A DNA stretch of 64,000 nucleotides from Aplidium turbinatum (GCA_918807975.1 OU964925.1:25703608-25767607), one strand, 5' to 3'. Counted from the first letter of the stretch, positions 31,842-44,028 are shown. The notes: generated by a model not told the origin, from the sequence alone. Numbers and translations are program-made.

Positions 31842-32744
31842 GCATAGGTGGGGATCAAAATATACCTTGTCCGCATGTTCTCAACGTTTTTTTGCATTCT
31901 TAACACAATATTTTAATATCAATTCTTATTAGTAGGTCAGTGGGTGCTACATTGTCTCAATAATGTACTGCACAATAAGGCGATGTGAAATTTGAATGGA
32001 CAAAATCGAATTATCACACAGGGTGACTACAGTTGTGTAGAGTATTTTTGTGAAGTTTTATGCAATAAAATCCAGTATCCGTAAACATGTAAGCGTTTTA
32101 AGGTTAGTATTTTCTAATTCTTGCAAAGTGATTCCACAAAAAATACTATCACAACGCATCAATCCACGTGATCCAGATAGCGCGCTCTGAATGGCTAGTT
32201 AGGGAAAATGCGTTGTGTGCCGCACACACGCGCGCGCGAGCGTTTGCTGTCTGCTGCTGAGAGATTTATACCTTGAGATGCTGAATTGCTGATTATTATT
32301 GAAGATAAGGCTGCAAAATTCAGATAAGAAGTTGTGTTCAGCCGAAATGTTTGCTATAATTTTATGCTTGGTTGTTAAATAATCATTCAGGCTTCGGTTC
32401 AAAGTTAGTTTAGGCTAGGTTTTCCAAATTGTGTAAAGTAGGCCTAAGAGGCAGTGTCTGTAATTATCAGGTCTTCTGGAATAAGAACTGCTTATTCAGG
32501 TGAAGTTGCTGTTTGTGGTTCTGTATTTTTTATATGTAGCTTTGAGAATGACACTAATAAAGTTCATAGTATTACGGAAGGCTCAGACAACTAAGTTTTC
32601 AGCACTTAAATTCTTAGTTCTGTGTACCGTACAGTGTAAGTGGGCTATGTTTCTTTTCTTCAAAAAATACATTAATCTCTTCACATATTATCTTTAGTTC
32701 ATAAAGCTGACCTTGTTGTGGGTAGCATTGTTAACTGTTAAATC

Positions 32745-34465
32745 ATGCCTAAAAGTTCTAAAAAGAGAGTAAGAAGCATGGAAAGCTCTTCTGTCATTGG
32801 ACCCTCCAATGAGCTTCCCACTGCTGGTTTACCAACACTACGATATGTTCTTGCATTCTGTACTTTGTTAAAGGTGATACTCAAGTACTTTATTACTGCA
32901 AGTTTTTCTCTGACTGGTTTTAATTAAGCTTGGTAGTGACATAAAACATAGACCAACTCGTATATCTTCGTATGGATGAAGGGTAGTTGTTAAAAATACT
33001 AACATATAGCTTGCATGAATGAACAGTACACGTAGGCTACAATAACCAACTAGAAGACACTTTTCAAAACCTTAATGTGTTGAAATAATTAATTGCGCGT
33101 TTACAGAGACAGAACACTCATAAGGAATTAATTTTTCAGGAAGCTGGAAAAAAGCTAACTATTCTCTTTTCAAATGAAGATTGCATTCCTAAAACAATTG
33201 AGGTTTCTCCTCTCCCAACATTATCGTAGAGTAGAAGCATCGTTATACCAAATTGAGCCTCTTGACAAAAGGACAACGAAAACGCTTCAAAAGAGAGTTA
33301 ACAAAAAGGTAAGTTCTTACATACGGTATCTTTTCAAACTTTTTTGTCTAGTAATTTTCTATGAAATGTAAGGCTTTTATAAGTATATTCTTTGATAACA
33401 GGGTCATGCATAGACATGTCCCATGTTGTGTACTGGGGTTAGTCTGTTGTTGCCATTGACATGGCTCTTCTAACAATATTTGTTGAATGGAGCCATATGA
33501 GAAGGAGAATGGGTTGCTGCCAATTCTACAACCCCACTTCACCATTGCAGATGTAGTTCAACCAACTCTAGATAGTAGGTGGTTTAAGGATTTTTCGATT
33601 TCCTAAAGCATTTCCTCGTGGGAAAGTGATTCAGATGTTCTGATTTCTATGTCTGTAAAGGCAGGCTTGTGCTTTCACTAAAGCTAGTCGTGCTATGGCG
33701 AGAAGATTTTTCTTGACTATCACTGATTTTTACTGCCATTTGTCCGAAAGAGTATTAATTGTTATGTTTGGCATATATTGTTTTTCGTTGTGACAGTCAG
33801 AAATAAAAACAAACTGAACTGATTTACATGGATTATTTTGTGTTCTTTACATTTATCAATCACACAAAAAACTTGTTTTTCAAGAGCCTCAAACAACAGC
33901 GAGGAGATGATTTCGCTGCAGCAAAAAAGTCACAAGTGATAGAGGAAGAGAACTGGAAAAAACAGCAGTTTTCTGCAGCAATTGATGAAGAAATTGACTC
34001 TCCTTTCGAACCAGCTGCACCTGGTACATCTGAATGTGACAATGCCCCGGTATTCAGTGATGATCCTGCTCTGCGATCTTTTTCTGTGAACATGTTAGAA
34101 AACATTCGCAAAGGCAGTAACTCTTGTGATGTTTCTGTCCGCACTTTTACCCAACCAAAATTAAATTTGGATGCCAACTCACTGTTCTCTTTGATTGGGA
34201 CCATGCCACGCTTACTGAGTCTATCCTTACTTCACACTTGACCATGGATGAACTAAAGGGTTTGATAAACACAAAGTTTAAATACCCTCATTTTCCTGCC
34301 CATACTCAGGCTGTGCAGCGTCTTATTTGGGAAGTCACTAACGACTGTGGAAGTATTGCTGGCCATCAACGACGGGATGGTTTCATTCGGGCGAGAATTG
34401 CTTCGCGTAGGGTCTTGCCGAAAGCAGACACGAAATCTGACTTTCTTTCTTTGGCTGCAGTATAA
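32745..34465 (+). pseudogene. Coding remnants of an unnamed invertebrate element protein
   Basis: Pieces in order: a start MPKSSKKRVRSMESSS leading to LPTLRYVLAFC (32745-32870, possibly ending at a donor), EAGKKLTILFSNEDCIP (from about 33140), KTLQKRVNKK (to 33308, donor-like GTAAGT), a Ser/Glu-rich block at 33880-34195, and a C-terminal block with HTQAVQRLIWEVTNDCGS and RRDGFIRARIASR (34240-34440). I recall similar HTQAVER...RDGFIRARL wording in repeat-encoded proteins of insects and other invertebrates, without a family name. The copy is broken. Confidence 0.5.
33755..33827 (+). repeat. Dispersed retroposon-like tail repeat
   Basis: TTGTTTTTCGTTGTGACAG, TCAGAAATAAAAACAAACTG, AACTGATT: the 3' half of the 5109-5238 family, lying between coding remnants of the unnamed transposon, so it inserted later or is intronic to it. 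Confidence 0.6.
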
Positions 34466-35507
34466 TGTTTTGATATTCACCACTGTTTCTTGTTCATTGT
34501 CTTTATTTTTCATTCGTTTGTGCACGTTTTACAAGCACTTATAAAGTTGGTTGGTTGATGTGTAAGCTACCATTGGAGAGTTGCTGTTACTATATCTGTC
34601 AAAAAACAAATGTAAATCGGCGAAAACAATCGAATATTAATGCAGTGCGTTGTGTGATTATGTAATACATATTACTACAACAAAACCAAAGTGTCATCTT
34701 ATGCACAGTGCATTTCTACTCTTGCCATAGAAGTGAAAAAGGCTTAATATCATCAGTTTTTGCTGACCAAGCAAAAATAGGTTTGCCAGGTGATTGTTTA
34801 ATATCTTACCGTACACCGCCAGACTTTACCAAAAAGGGCAACTAGCAGTCGTATCATATGTAATTGTTGTTGTGGTTGTTAAAGTTGGAAATTTTTACAA
34901 TTTAAAAAAGATAAACAAAGTTTTTTCTTCAAAAAAATTGTACCTGGCAACTCTGTGCTGGCAACAAATGCCAAAGACAAAATCGACTACATGTTTAAGG
35001 TTACTGAATATTTTTGCGTGAAATTTTACAGAAATACTCTACATAGCAATAGTCACCCTGTGTGATAATTCGATTTTTGATTTTTTAAAATTTTTTGATT
35101 TTCACATCGCCTTACTGCACAATGTAGTAGTGCAATACATCATTAACATAACATGTGCTGTGAAAAGCGGATACTGATACCAGTCCTATCACTCATAACA
35201 TGCTTTCTGGTATGAAAAATACAAAAACCTTAAAGTGTACCGTACCGTATGATGTACTTTTGCAGGATGACTTTTACTGTAAAGTAGTTTTGTTATTATC
35301 ACAATCAGTTTGCAGTTTGAAAACTAATTTTTCGCTTGTTTCCCATAGCTGATTAAATCCTTAGTTCAGAGTTGTGTAACTTTCTGTATCATGTGAAATA
35401 TCCCATGAAGGCTGGTGCTTTTTTGATTGGACATTTTGGACAACCATTAGATTTTAGAGAGGATTATTTTCATGTTTTGACCTATGCATTCAATGCGGTC
35501 CTGGTGG

Positions 35508-36050
35508 TAGGGATGCCCAAAGTAGAATAATTGCCTATTCTACAATTATTCTAGAATTTATTTTCGGATCTAGAATTTCGAATCCTATTCTAGAATCCTC
35601 GGCGTAAATTTTAACCTTTTCTTTTTATTGAGAAAATACACATAACGGCATGAAAAAGAAGCTTTGCAAAGCCATCATTTTAACAAGTTCTCAATCGTTC
35701 ACAACAGTGATGAATTGCAATGTAGAACGTTTATCTCCTCCAGCTGCTGCCCTGTCAACCTTGTTTTGAGTTTTCCAACAGTCAGCCCAGCGCTTGAAAA
35801 CGATCGCTCCAAAGAAGCTGATGTTGCTGGGATGGCCACGTATTTTGCAGCTAAATTGTGCAAAAGTGGGAAGTCTGCTTTGTTGCAAGACTTGCCGGCG
35901 TATTTTTTCAAAAAATTTTTTTTTTTTATAATTTTTTCTTTTCTCCGTATTATTTCCGAATCCAATTACCCGATAAAAAAGCGGTTTTTAGATTCGAATC
36001 TGGATGGATTCGAATCTCAAGGATTCGAAATTCTACTTTGGGCATCCCTA
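35508..36050 (-). mobile_element. Internally deleted hAT element, perfect 8-bp TSD
   Basis: TAGGGATGCCCAAAGTAGAA at 35508 and its exact complement ending at 36050; CCTGGTGG on both flanks (35500-35507, 36051-36058). Subterminal ATTCTAGAAT and GATTCGAAT repeats occur at each end. Only 543 bp long, it keeps a transposase C-terminal segment at 35699-35965, so it is a deletion derivative of an Ac/Tip100-like hAT rather than a MITE without coding origin. Confidence 0.88.
35699..35965 (-). pseudogene. hAT dimerisation-domain fragment (Ac/ZBED1-like)
   Basis: Minus-strand residues LAAKYVAIPATSASLERSFS followed by SAGLTVGKLKTRLTG and NVLHCN are the hAT dimerisation domain in its ZBED1/Ac form. Only this last part of the transposase remains; the open part upstream is lysine-rich sequence from the subterminal region. 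Confidence 0.85.
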
Positions 36051-36058
36051 CCTGGTGG

Positions 36059-36724
36059 CCAGCCAGAGGTATAGTTAGGGGGCATTTGACCCCCAAAATA
36101 TTTTAAACAAAAATTTTACGCTAAGTTACACCATCGTTTGGCAAAATTTTACTATTGATTTAGGCTAAAAGTACTCTCAGAATGCCCAACTTTAAGGTAT
36201 TTTTTAAAAAATTTCTGGGAGAGACCCCTGACCACCCTCTGGGTCCTTTGCCACTTTGTTGCTAGACTCACTGACATGTGCAAAAATGCATATTTGCCCC
36301 CTCACAATTTCGTGATGGCTAACCCCCTGTGGGCAACCCAAATAAGTTGTTCAAAATTCAGAAATTGAGAATATGTTTGCGTGAGAGGACTTGTAGCTTT
36401 ATACTTTACAAAGTGACAATTCTTTGTTTGAAAACTGTTTTCTTTAAAATTGTAGGACTGCAAGCTCTTTTCTGTTGATTGTTGACAGGATTAATTAAAT
36501 TGAAACCATGTCACATTTCATAGCATGCTAGTTCTCATATGACGATGAAACACTTTTTTATTGATACTTTCTGCAGCAATATTTAAGATGTTTCTTTCTT
36601 TGCATGGTGTGCACGTTTAAGGACTCTTTTGTAATTATTGCTTGCTGGAACTTGTAAACAAAATATATTGCCATGACTTTTTTCGATACTGCCATTAATT
36701 TAGATCAGCTGCACCTGAAGAAAG
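36059..36724. other. Spacer with a probable small TIR element
   Basis: CAGAGGTATAGTTAGGGGGC (36064) and GGCTAACCCCCTG (36317-36330) are partly inverted and may bound a worn 270-bp hAT-like element. Its interior is AT-rich with CCCCC and GGGGG runs. The rest up to 36724 is plain AT-rich sequence. Confidence 0.35.
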
Positions 36725-37122
36725 GGGTCTGCTACTATTCGACTAGTCCGATTCGGCTAGTCCGATTCGGCTAGTCCGATTTGGCTAGTCCGATTCGGCT
36801 AGTCCAATTCGGCTAGTTCCCTATTCAGCTACAGTTCGATTCGGCTACAGTTTTGAATTGTATTTTATATTTTATTCCACAATATCGTTTCTTTTGCATT
36901 CCAACAAAGAAAACTAAATTGAAATGAAATTTAGTGCAAAATGTTTGAACTATTAAATTGAAATGTTTGCTCACATAAAGTCGACATGTATCCTACGTCA
37001 CCGTCTGTATGCAAACTTAGAATAATTAGAATCTTCAACCATTACAAAATTCCAAATCCAACGACGCCTTCTGTTTATTTAGAGAATGTTGTATTTTATT
37101 CCACAATATCGTTTCTTTTATA

Positions 37123-37368
37123 GGTGAAATCATCGAAGCTTTAGATGAGTGGGGTTTAAACCTAACTGCTGAGATCTTAAATCATATTTATCACACCGAA
37201 AACATCCCTAGTGATATGGTACTTTCCATATTCATAACTTTACCAAAGAAAACCGTAGCAACAGAATGCTCACTCCACAGAACAATTAGCCTTGTGAATC
37301 ATCTAACAAAGATCTTACTCCGAATCATGATGATGAGATTGAGACCAAAACTAAAATTCCAGGTCGTG
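37123..37368 (+). pseudogene. LINE reverse-transcriptase fragment carried in fold-back C
   Basis: 82 open codons: GEIIEALDEWGLNLTAEILN, IPSDMVLSIFITLPKKTVAT and ECSLHRTISLVNHLTKILLR match the start of the reverse-transcriptase palm in non-LTR retrotransposons that read IPxD-WxxSIFIPLPKK...CxxYRTISLxxHxxK. The usual Tyr before RTISL is His here. The fragment begins right after the inner mirrored repeat and stops at TAA. No ATG or catalytic YADD box is present, so it is a captured piece. Confidence 0.8.
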
Positions 37369-37552
37369 TAACGCCGAAACCCAGGTTTATTCTAAACTGC
37401 CACTTAGGTTTCAACTTCATCTTTTATGTCAAACGCTATTTGGCAACTGTCTTTTTTTCGTTGACACGTTTTCGCTGAGACTTTATCTCGTTAACCTCTA
37501 TTGTTAATTATGAAAAATGTTGTTTTGATGTAAAACACTTATTTCGAACGAA

Positions 37553-37640
37553 CCCAGACAACAAAATTCGTCATTTTTACATTGATTCAACGTCTGCAGA
37601 CGTTGAATCAATGTAAAAATGATGGATTTTGTCGCCTGGG
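37553..37640. mobile_element. Palindromic MITE, nearly perfect copy
   Basis: CCCAGACAACAAAATTCGTC, TTTTTACATTGATTCAACG, CTGCAG, and the mirrored arm ending TTTTGTCGCCTGGG. Almost every base pairs across 88 bp, making this the best-preserved member. It is inside fold-back C, so it inserted there after that element formed. Confidence 0.85.
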
Positions 37641-38277
37641 AAGGCACTCAAAGGTAAACACTGGATAAAATGCAAGAAGGCAAAAGAAACGATATTGTGG
37701 AATAAAATACAAAATTCTCTATAAACAGAAGAATCGGACATACATCTCTCTGTTATGATTTTTAATGTAAAAATTCAAACTGTGCTGTTGAAATTTCCGA
37801 TTTTAGTTTTGGTTTGCATACAGACGGTGACATAGGATACATGTCGATTTTATGTGAGCAAACATTTCAATTGAATAGTTTCAACATTTTGCGCTAAATT
37901 TCATTTCAATTTTTTTTTTTGTCGGAATGCAAAAGAAACGATATTGTGGAATAAAATACAAAATACAATTCAAAACTGTAGCCGAATCGGACTGTAGGCG
38001 AATATGGAACTAGCCGAATAGGACTAGCCGAATTGGACTAGCCGAAACGGGCCATTCCGGAAGAAAGGGTATTTGGTTTTTCTTTTCCATTTGTTGATGC
38101 TTCTAGATGCCTTGTTTGTTTTTGTCGATATGTTTTATGTTGTTTGCTTCAAATTGCCTTGCTCAAGTTTGGTCAACCAAGAGTGGCAATTTGAAGTGTT
38201 AATTTTGCGTTCTTGTTTGATTCTCAGTATTGAAATGATTTTGTTGCTTTTTTTAGTTTTCTAGATTTAAATTTATA

Positions 38278-41200
38278 ATGTTAAATGCGACGCGTTTAAT
38301 TGCCAGTAGTACCGTAAGAACATGTGCAAGTTCGTGCGTCAAAAAATGCCAAAATTCAACATTAGACGTTAGAATTTTGCAAGATTTTTCAAAGGTAAGT
38401 GAATATCATACGTTGAATTCTTGTAGTTCTCACTTAATAATAGATTGTTTCAGAAATATGTCATGAATCATGTACACCTTATACACTACACAGTTGCAAT
38501 GTCACATTTACTCTGTTGTGTACCCTTTTGTATTTTTAAAACTCATAGGAAGCATGTGTAAAACAAATTACATTGATTTATTGTTTCACTTAATTGAAGG
38601 GTACTTTACGGAAGTGAATAATCTTTGCAAACATCCAACCTTTATTGTGTTTAATGCAGTAGTTGTTACGGTGTTTGATGTGTGGGGGGAAGGATATTTG
38701 AGGAAAAACATAGGAGCTATATTTTGCCTTTAATCTGTAGCAAGGGAATAACACAATAAGAAACTTGCGTTTTTTCAAGCGAAATTTCAATAATCTCCTT
38801 TGAATTCCAGACAAACTTTTCAAGAACATATTCAAGCCGGAAAGGTTTTGTACAAAATTTAGTAGAGACTTTTAAACAAGAATACAACAAGGACACTGAG
38901 CTGAAACAGAACATCGAAAAATTTCGAAAAGAAACTCAAGAATTAGAAGATTCCGACACTTTGAAGAAAGTTCGACACAAGTTTGAAGAAATCGGTCGAG
39001 AAACAACTCAAAGCTCTGAAGTCATTCAAGATGCGCTTGGCAAAGTAAAAACAAAGATCTCAGAGGTAAGGTAGCAGTGCGCATACTTCGTCTTTCATTC
39101 TTTAAAAGCATCAACTATTTTATGAAAACAAAACATGCCATTTATCATAAGCCTGTGGTTCCTTCACTTGTTTGTAGCTACTGACTGCTTTCAAAGATTC
39201 ATCAAGCTTGTAGGTAGGGGTCTGCTACTATTCGGCTAGTCCGATTCGGCTAGTTCTCTATTCGGCTAGTTCTCTATTCGGCTAGTTCCCTATTCGGCTA
39301 TAGACCGATTCGGCTAGTTCCCTATTCGGCTACAATTTTGAATTGTAGTTTTGAATCGGACTGGAGCCGAATAGGGAACTAGCCGAAATGAGCCATTCCG
39401 CGTAAGTAGACCCTAATCTGTTATGGGAACCTTGTCTGTGTCTCTGAGTAAAAGTTTTGCAAAGATGCTCTCAAATTCGGTGCATGAATTTTAGCACGTT
39501 TTCCTAACATAAATGCATTCATGGATTGTTTTAAATCAAGGGTCCGTAAGACTTCAGCTTGAAAACCGTTGTCCTAGCATATGATTTTACGGTGGTTTTC
39601 GTATGGTTTTAACTACTTGAGGTTTGTGTGGAAGAAGGCTCGCTTTCAAGATAGAAGTTCTCAGCAGCGACGTAGCTTTGGGGGGGGGGGGGGGGGCGAT
39701 TGCTCCCCTAACCCCGTGGCCACATCCCTAGTTCTCAGCCTTTGTGCTTTCCTTCATCCAAGTGGCTGGGTAAAATATACCTCCAGAGGGTGACTTTACT
39801 CTCGGATTGAAGCAGCCGGAACTCATGTATGGAACAAGCGTGTTAACTTAGAGTAGCATTGATGAGGTCGGCCAGGTTATAACCACCAACTCTTTCCACT
39901 GGCGTATCCTACATTTTGAGTAACTGACTACACATTTTACAGACTGCAGAAGAAATTGGCAAAACGGATGTTGGTAAAGCGGCAGGCAAGATTTCCGGCG
40001 GATTTTCCGACGCTGCAAGACAGGCTGCTGACAGTGAAGCCTTCAAAAAAGTGCAAGAGGGTTTAAGTAACATTGCACAGGGAACGGGAGTGGCCCCGTC
40101 TAGCCTATATCGTCCACCAGGTAGGTTTCTCCGTTCACCGGTTGTTTTTTTTTTTTTTTTTTTTTATCTCAGACGCGTTATAAAGCTCAATCATCTGGGT
40201 TGCAGCAACATCAAGTCAAACCAAATGTAAAGTGTATTTACAAATTCGGTAGCACTACATTAGAAAATCAGAAAAGGCTAATTAAATGATACTTAAACTA
40301 TTGAAAGACGTGCAATATGCCTGAGACGTCATTGGCAAACTAAAAACGAAAAGCACAGAAAACTGGACGCAGTCAGTAACTGCAAAAACAAAACTTTGAT
40401 TAACGTAAATGAACAACAGAAACGCAACGTATTTTTGCAGATCGAATTGATCGTAAACAAAATTTGAGACTTTACCATATTATTGTTGTGCTTACTTTCC
40501 AGAGGTTCTGCGGATGCGGAAAGAGCCACTTGATTCCGAAGCGGAACGCATCATAGAAGCCAACACCGATGCAACGTACATTGTTATGCACAAGGATTCG
40601 GTTTGGAACCAGCAATGGGAATCGTTTAAAAATAGTAAAGTTGGTGAAAGTGAGTTCTGACCCCTTAAGCAAAACTTGTAATACGTTCGATTTCAGCTTT
40701 GGCAGCACATGGATGGATTGCTGACTGTTCGAAATGAGACTATGTCAAAACGAAATTTCGTTTCGATGCTAAAGTCTTTTTCCTTCAAACTTCAAATAAT
40801 TTTTGACAAACGAAACTCACGAGAATGACACTAAGAGCCGCAGAATTCAAAGGCTTTGAGTGCTCGAAAATTTTGTTTTGTTACGACGCAAAATTGTGGT
40901 TTTGGGGTTTGACCTGGGATTAAGTTTCCGGTTGAAGAATTTCCTCTTTATGGAATTCTTTTCGAACAACTGTAGTAGACACAGACTGACACACTGCTTT
41001 TGAAGAGCAAGTATTCGATGACGCAACTTTAGATAACCGTGCGTATCGGAAATAGATATTATACTGCAACTGTTTCGAAAAACATCGTCTTTCGAAGATA
41101 TTGTATAGTTGTATGTGCAAAATGCGATTTTTATTGTCGCTTCGATAGTGTTTTCGTTGCAAGTCAATTTATTAAAAAAGAACTTTAAAATCATCTCGCT

Positions 41201-43377
41201 CAGTCAAATTTTCTCTTTAGCCATTGCAGTGAACTGAGACGATGTAGAGAAATAAATTTGTTACCTACTAAGCTTACAAGGAAGTTGAAATTTTACAGGA
41301 ATATCCGATATTAAGATGAAATTTGATGAAAGTGACAATGTATTTATACGAAGTTCAAGATTCATAACCGACAAAATATCAGGAGTAGCAGGTAACATAT
41401 TTCTGTTGAGTAAAGTTTGTATAGCTTTATTGACGATATTGTTCGAGTTTATTCGTATTTTCTCCATATTGTTTTTACTTGGCATTCGTGGTATTAATAG
41501 CCTATTTTTATATTACAACTTTGTACTTTTCTTAAAGAACAGGACCATTCTGAATTGTGTTTTTAATTTGCTCAAAAAAAGTACTGTGTAGTTCGAATCT
41601 TAGTGAAACGCCATTGCACTTTTTTATCCGTTGAGCATTCTTTTCAGGTGGCGTTTTTGGCGGGACTGAAATTTCAAAAATCATGACTGAAATTGCCCGA
41701 ATCCAACCTGGATTTTCTGCTCAAGGTTTTCTAGAAATTTGTCGATATGACATCGTTCCGAATGTTTTGGAAGCTATTGCGAATGGAAAAGATGCGATTG
41801 TGAAAGACTGGTGCAGTGAGGCAGTACGTAAATATCGATTTTAAAAACAGAAAACTCGATTTAGTTGCCGCCAACTAGAAAAAGATTTTTTTGTATTAAC
41901 ACTTTTATATGACATGTGTAGACGTTGAACTACAGTAATATAAAAAGGACGGATTTTACTAGCTGAGGCTATATTTTTCATTGCTTTTTGAAAAGGTCTT
42001 ATCTAATACCAATTGCGCTTTTATCATTCAGGGCCATTTTGTAGAGAAAACAAATTGCTTCTGTCAAAAACAATCTTCGTTTACAGTCACCATTTTGCAC
42101 TATATTTTGTTTTAAAAAAGTGTTGAGCTTGTTGACTTGGCAAAGATCTCGGGTGTTATACAGTTGAACGCTCTGTACGATTAAGAAACATTTTAAAGCA
42201 TTAAGAAAGATTTGAAAGTGCACATGAGTGGATATTGACTGATTGTAATGTACTATTTAAAATCACGAGAAGGCAATATGGGACCTATTAAGACAATTTA
42301 AAAGGCACCGCAGTTTCTCAAATGAGCACTGCAAGAAAGTAGTTAAGGGGCAAAACTTTTGATTTTGAACTGTGCTTTCCAAAAGCCAAACAATATTTAT
42401 ATCTTTTTGCATTGTTTTGTCACAAATTGCTGCGTTTTTAAATATTTTTTTGGTCACGTTGCTTAATCACATGGGCTCTCCTCCCGAGATCCGCTTTAGT
42501 GTGAAACCATACCCTGCATTAAATTACTAAAAACAACAACGTTAAAGTTACATAATCATGGATTGAACATTATAATCTGGTCCTAATGTACATTCCATAT
42601 TATTGTCAGCCATACAACCAACTCATGCTTCCAATCAAAGAGCAAGAGCAACGAGGTAACCGGCAAGAGATTAAAATAATCGACATCGATCACTTGGATA
42701 TCGCTGGAGCGGCGAAGGTCGACCAAGGTCCTGTGCTTGTCATATCTTTCCAAACCCAACAGATTGTGGTTGTCCGTGACAAGAAGGGAAATGTTGTCGA
42801 AGGAGATGAGGTTTGTGTAAAATTGTATTTGTTATAGCCTAATGTAGGCCAACGTTGAAACGACATTTGGTAAAAATATGGCGACTTGCAAATCACTGAA
42901 AATGTAGTTGATTGTTTAGTGTTTATTTTCCAGTAGCACATTTATCGTCTGTCATATGACGCCATTTCTTGTTTTTCACCCCTCTTTCCCCATATGTGAC
43001 GCTGAATATGTTTTTCTGTAACCGATGTGAGGCAGTATGATTCTTCTGACTCGCCACCTTAATGGCGTCTTAAAATTTTAAGTTATCACTGTGTTAGGAT
43101 TTTATCTTATCTTGCATTTACAGATATCATTTATAATAATTTATATTTTCTAATTTCTGCATTCAAGTAAGTTATTATTTTTATCTACTGTAGGTCTGCA
43201 TTTTCGTTGATGTTGCATTTCGATGCAAAAGTTTATTTCACCTCCGTTTTATTACAGAACCAAGTAATTCGAGTTCATCATGTGTGGGCCTTGTGTCGCG
43301 ATTTGGATGAATTGGATCCCAGGGCAGCCTGGAAAATAATTGACCAACATTCTGCTGGAGCTCCCATGCTACTGTAA
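38278..43377 (+). CDS. TIMM44: TIMM44, mitochondrial import motor anchor
   Basis: Peripheral inner-membrane protein that tethers mtHsp70 to the TIM23 channel on the matrix side. Exons 38278-38394, 38811-39065, 39943-40120, 40503-40649, 41299-41391, 41648-41823, 42610-42810, 43258-43377; all GT/AG with matching phases; 428 residues plus stop (human 452). Residues 1-39 form a basic presequence (MLNATRLIASSTVRTCASS). Then comes the Lys/Glu-rich N-terminal coiled region (GFVQNLVETFKQEYNKDTEL, KKVRHKFEEIGRETTQSSEV). The C-terminal Tim44 domain holds MKFDESDNVFIRSSRFITDK, GGVFGGTEISKIMTEI, NVLEAIANGKD, DWCSEA, DQGPVLVISFQTQ, VVRDKKGNVVEGDE and VWALCRDLDELDPRAAWKI, each matching the human order. The start is the first Met of an exon beginning a typical targeting peptide. 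Upstream of 38278 is AT-rich with TTTTTTAG at about 38250 as a possible leader acceptor. Confidence 0.96.
39218..39400 (+). mobile_element. Fold-back element copy D (CTAG-unit variant), short
   Basis: 183 bp in a TIMM44 intron: GGGTCTGCTACTATTCGGCT to AGCCATTCCG. It is little more than the terminal unit arrays (TATTCGGCTAGTTC repeated) around a CAATTTTGAATTG centre. Flanks TGTAGGTAG and CGTAAGTAG agree at 7 of 9 bases. It shows the smallest structure still carried with both tips. Confidence 0.8.
39401..39942 (+). other. TIMM44 intron remainder
   Basis: Contains a run of about 18 G at 39680-39697 followed by CCCCTAACCCC, probably a worn DNA-transposon edge, and otherwise plain sequence. The TIMM44 introns at 40121-40502 (a T run near 40150), 40650-41298 and 42811-43257 hold nothing I recognise. 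The intron 41824-42609 has a worn palindrome half near 41925-41965. Confidence 0.4.
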
Positions 43378-43400
43378 CATTACATCTGGAACTGTCCAAA

Positions 43401-43406
43401 ATTAAA
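43401..43406 (+). terminator. Probable TIMM44 polyadenylation signal
   Basis: ATTAAA lies 24 bp after the TIMM44 stop codon; it is the commonest variant of AATAAA. A very short 3' UTR would be implied. No second site nearby looks better. Confidence 0.4.
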
Positions 43407-43924
43407 ATACATTTTATAAATGTAGCCTACGGTGTCTGTTGGTTTTTCTGTTGAGTAGGCTATCTCAGTGTGCGTTGAGTAGGCTATCTCAGGCGTATCT
43501 CATTTGTTGACAAAAGTGTCAAACAGATATGTCAAAACTGTTCTGATAGGAATATTCGTTTAGTTAGGTTGATGGCTAATTTTTTTCAATCGGCTTCTGC
43601 TATTAGCCTAACTTGTTCGCAGTGTGATTGAGCTGACTTTATCGTGCTTGGCCCAAAACAAACAGGGGCTAATACGTCACAGAAACTAGATGCCTTTTTA
43701 CGGTCAATAGTCAACAAACTTCGTAGCTGATTCAGTACCGGTAGCCGTATTTGCCAAGGTTAATTAAACTTCAGAAACAATGGTTAAGCTCGGCAGTTAC
43801 TGCACATTTCACAACCACAAATAAATAGGCTACCAGTGGGCTACTCTAGTTATTTTTAATTAAGCTTACACAAGGATTGAAAGCGATAGTTTTGAGATCC
43901 GAAAAGCTTTTCTTGTCTCGAAAC

Positions 43925-44028
43925 ACGTGTTCTTGTGTTTTTGGTTCTCTCTCTTTCTAGGCGTCTGCTCCATTTAGCATGTGTCGCTTTTTGCTGTGAT
44001 AGTCCGAAATAAAAACAAACTAAACTGT
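43925..44028 (+). repeat. Dispersed retroposon-like tail repeat
   Basis: TGTGTCGCTTTTTGCTGTGA, TAGTCCGAAATAAAAAC, AAACTAAACTG: same family as 5109-5238, with a diverged 5' part. Confidence 0.5.

Larger units (their letters stand above)
31947..35127 (+). mobile_element. TIR transposon of unrecognised family
   Basis: Inverted ends of roughly 100 bp: CTACATTGT, AATAAGGCGATGTGAAA, then TCGAATTATCACACAGGG, TGACTA and TGTAGAGTATTT at the left (31947-32060), and the complements at 35035-35127. No clear target duplication. Between them lie coding remnants in the same orientation at 32745-34465. The element is about 3.2 kb, the size expected of an autonomous DNA transposon, but the proteins match no superfamily I can name. 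Confidence 0.6.
36725..38059 (+). mobile_element. Fold-back element copy C (CTAG-unit variant)
   Basis: GGGTCTGCTACTATTCGACTAG at the left and CTAGCCGAAACGGGCCATTCCG at the right; GAAGAAAG flanks both sides (36717-36724, 38060-38067). Terminal units are ATTCGGCTAGTCC, not TTCGGTGAGTCC. Arms are long (about 36840-37015 mirrored by 37800-37980), including TTTTATTCCACAATATCG, and a second inner mirrored copy of that segment occurs at 37067-37120 and 37680-37731. The centre carries a LINE fragment (37123-37368) and a palindromic MITE (37553-37640). Confidence 0.85.
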
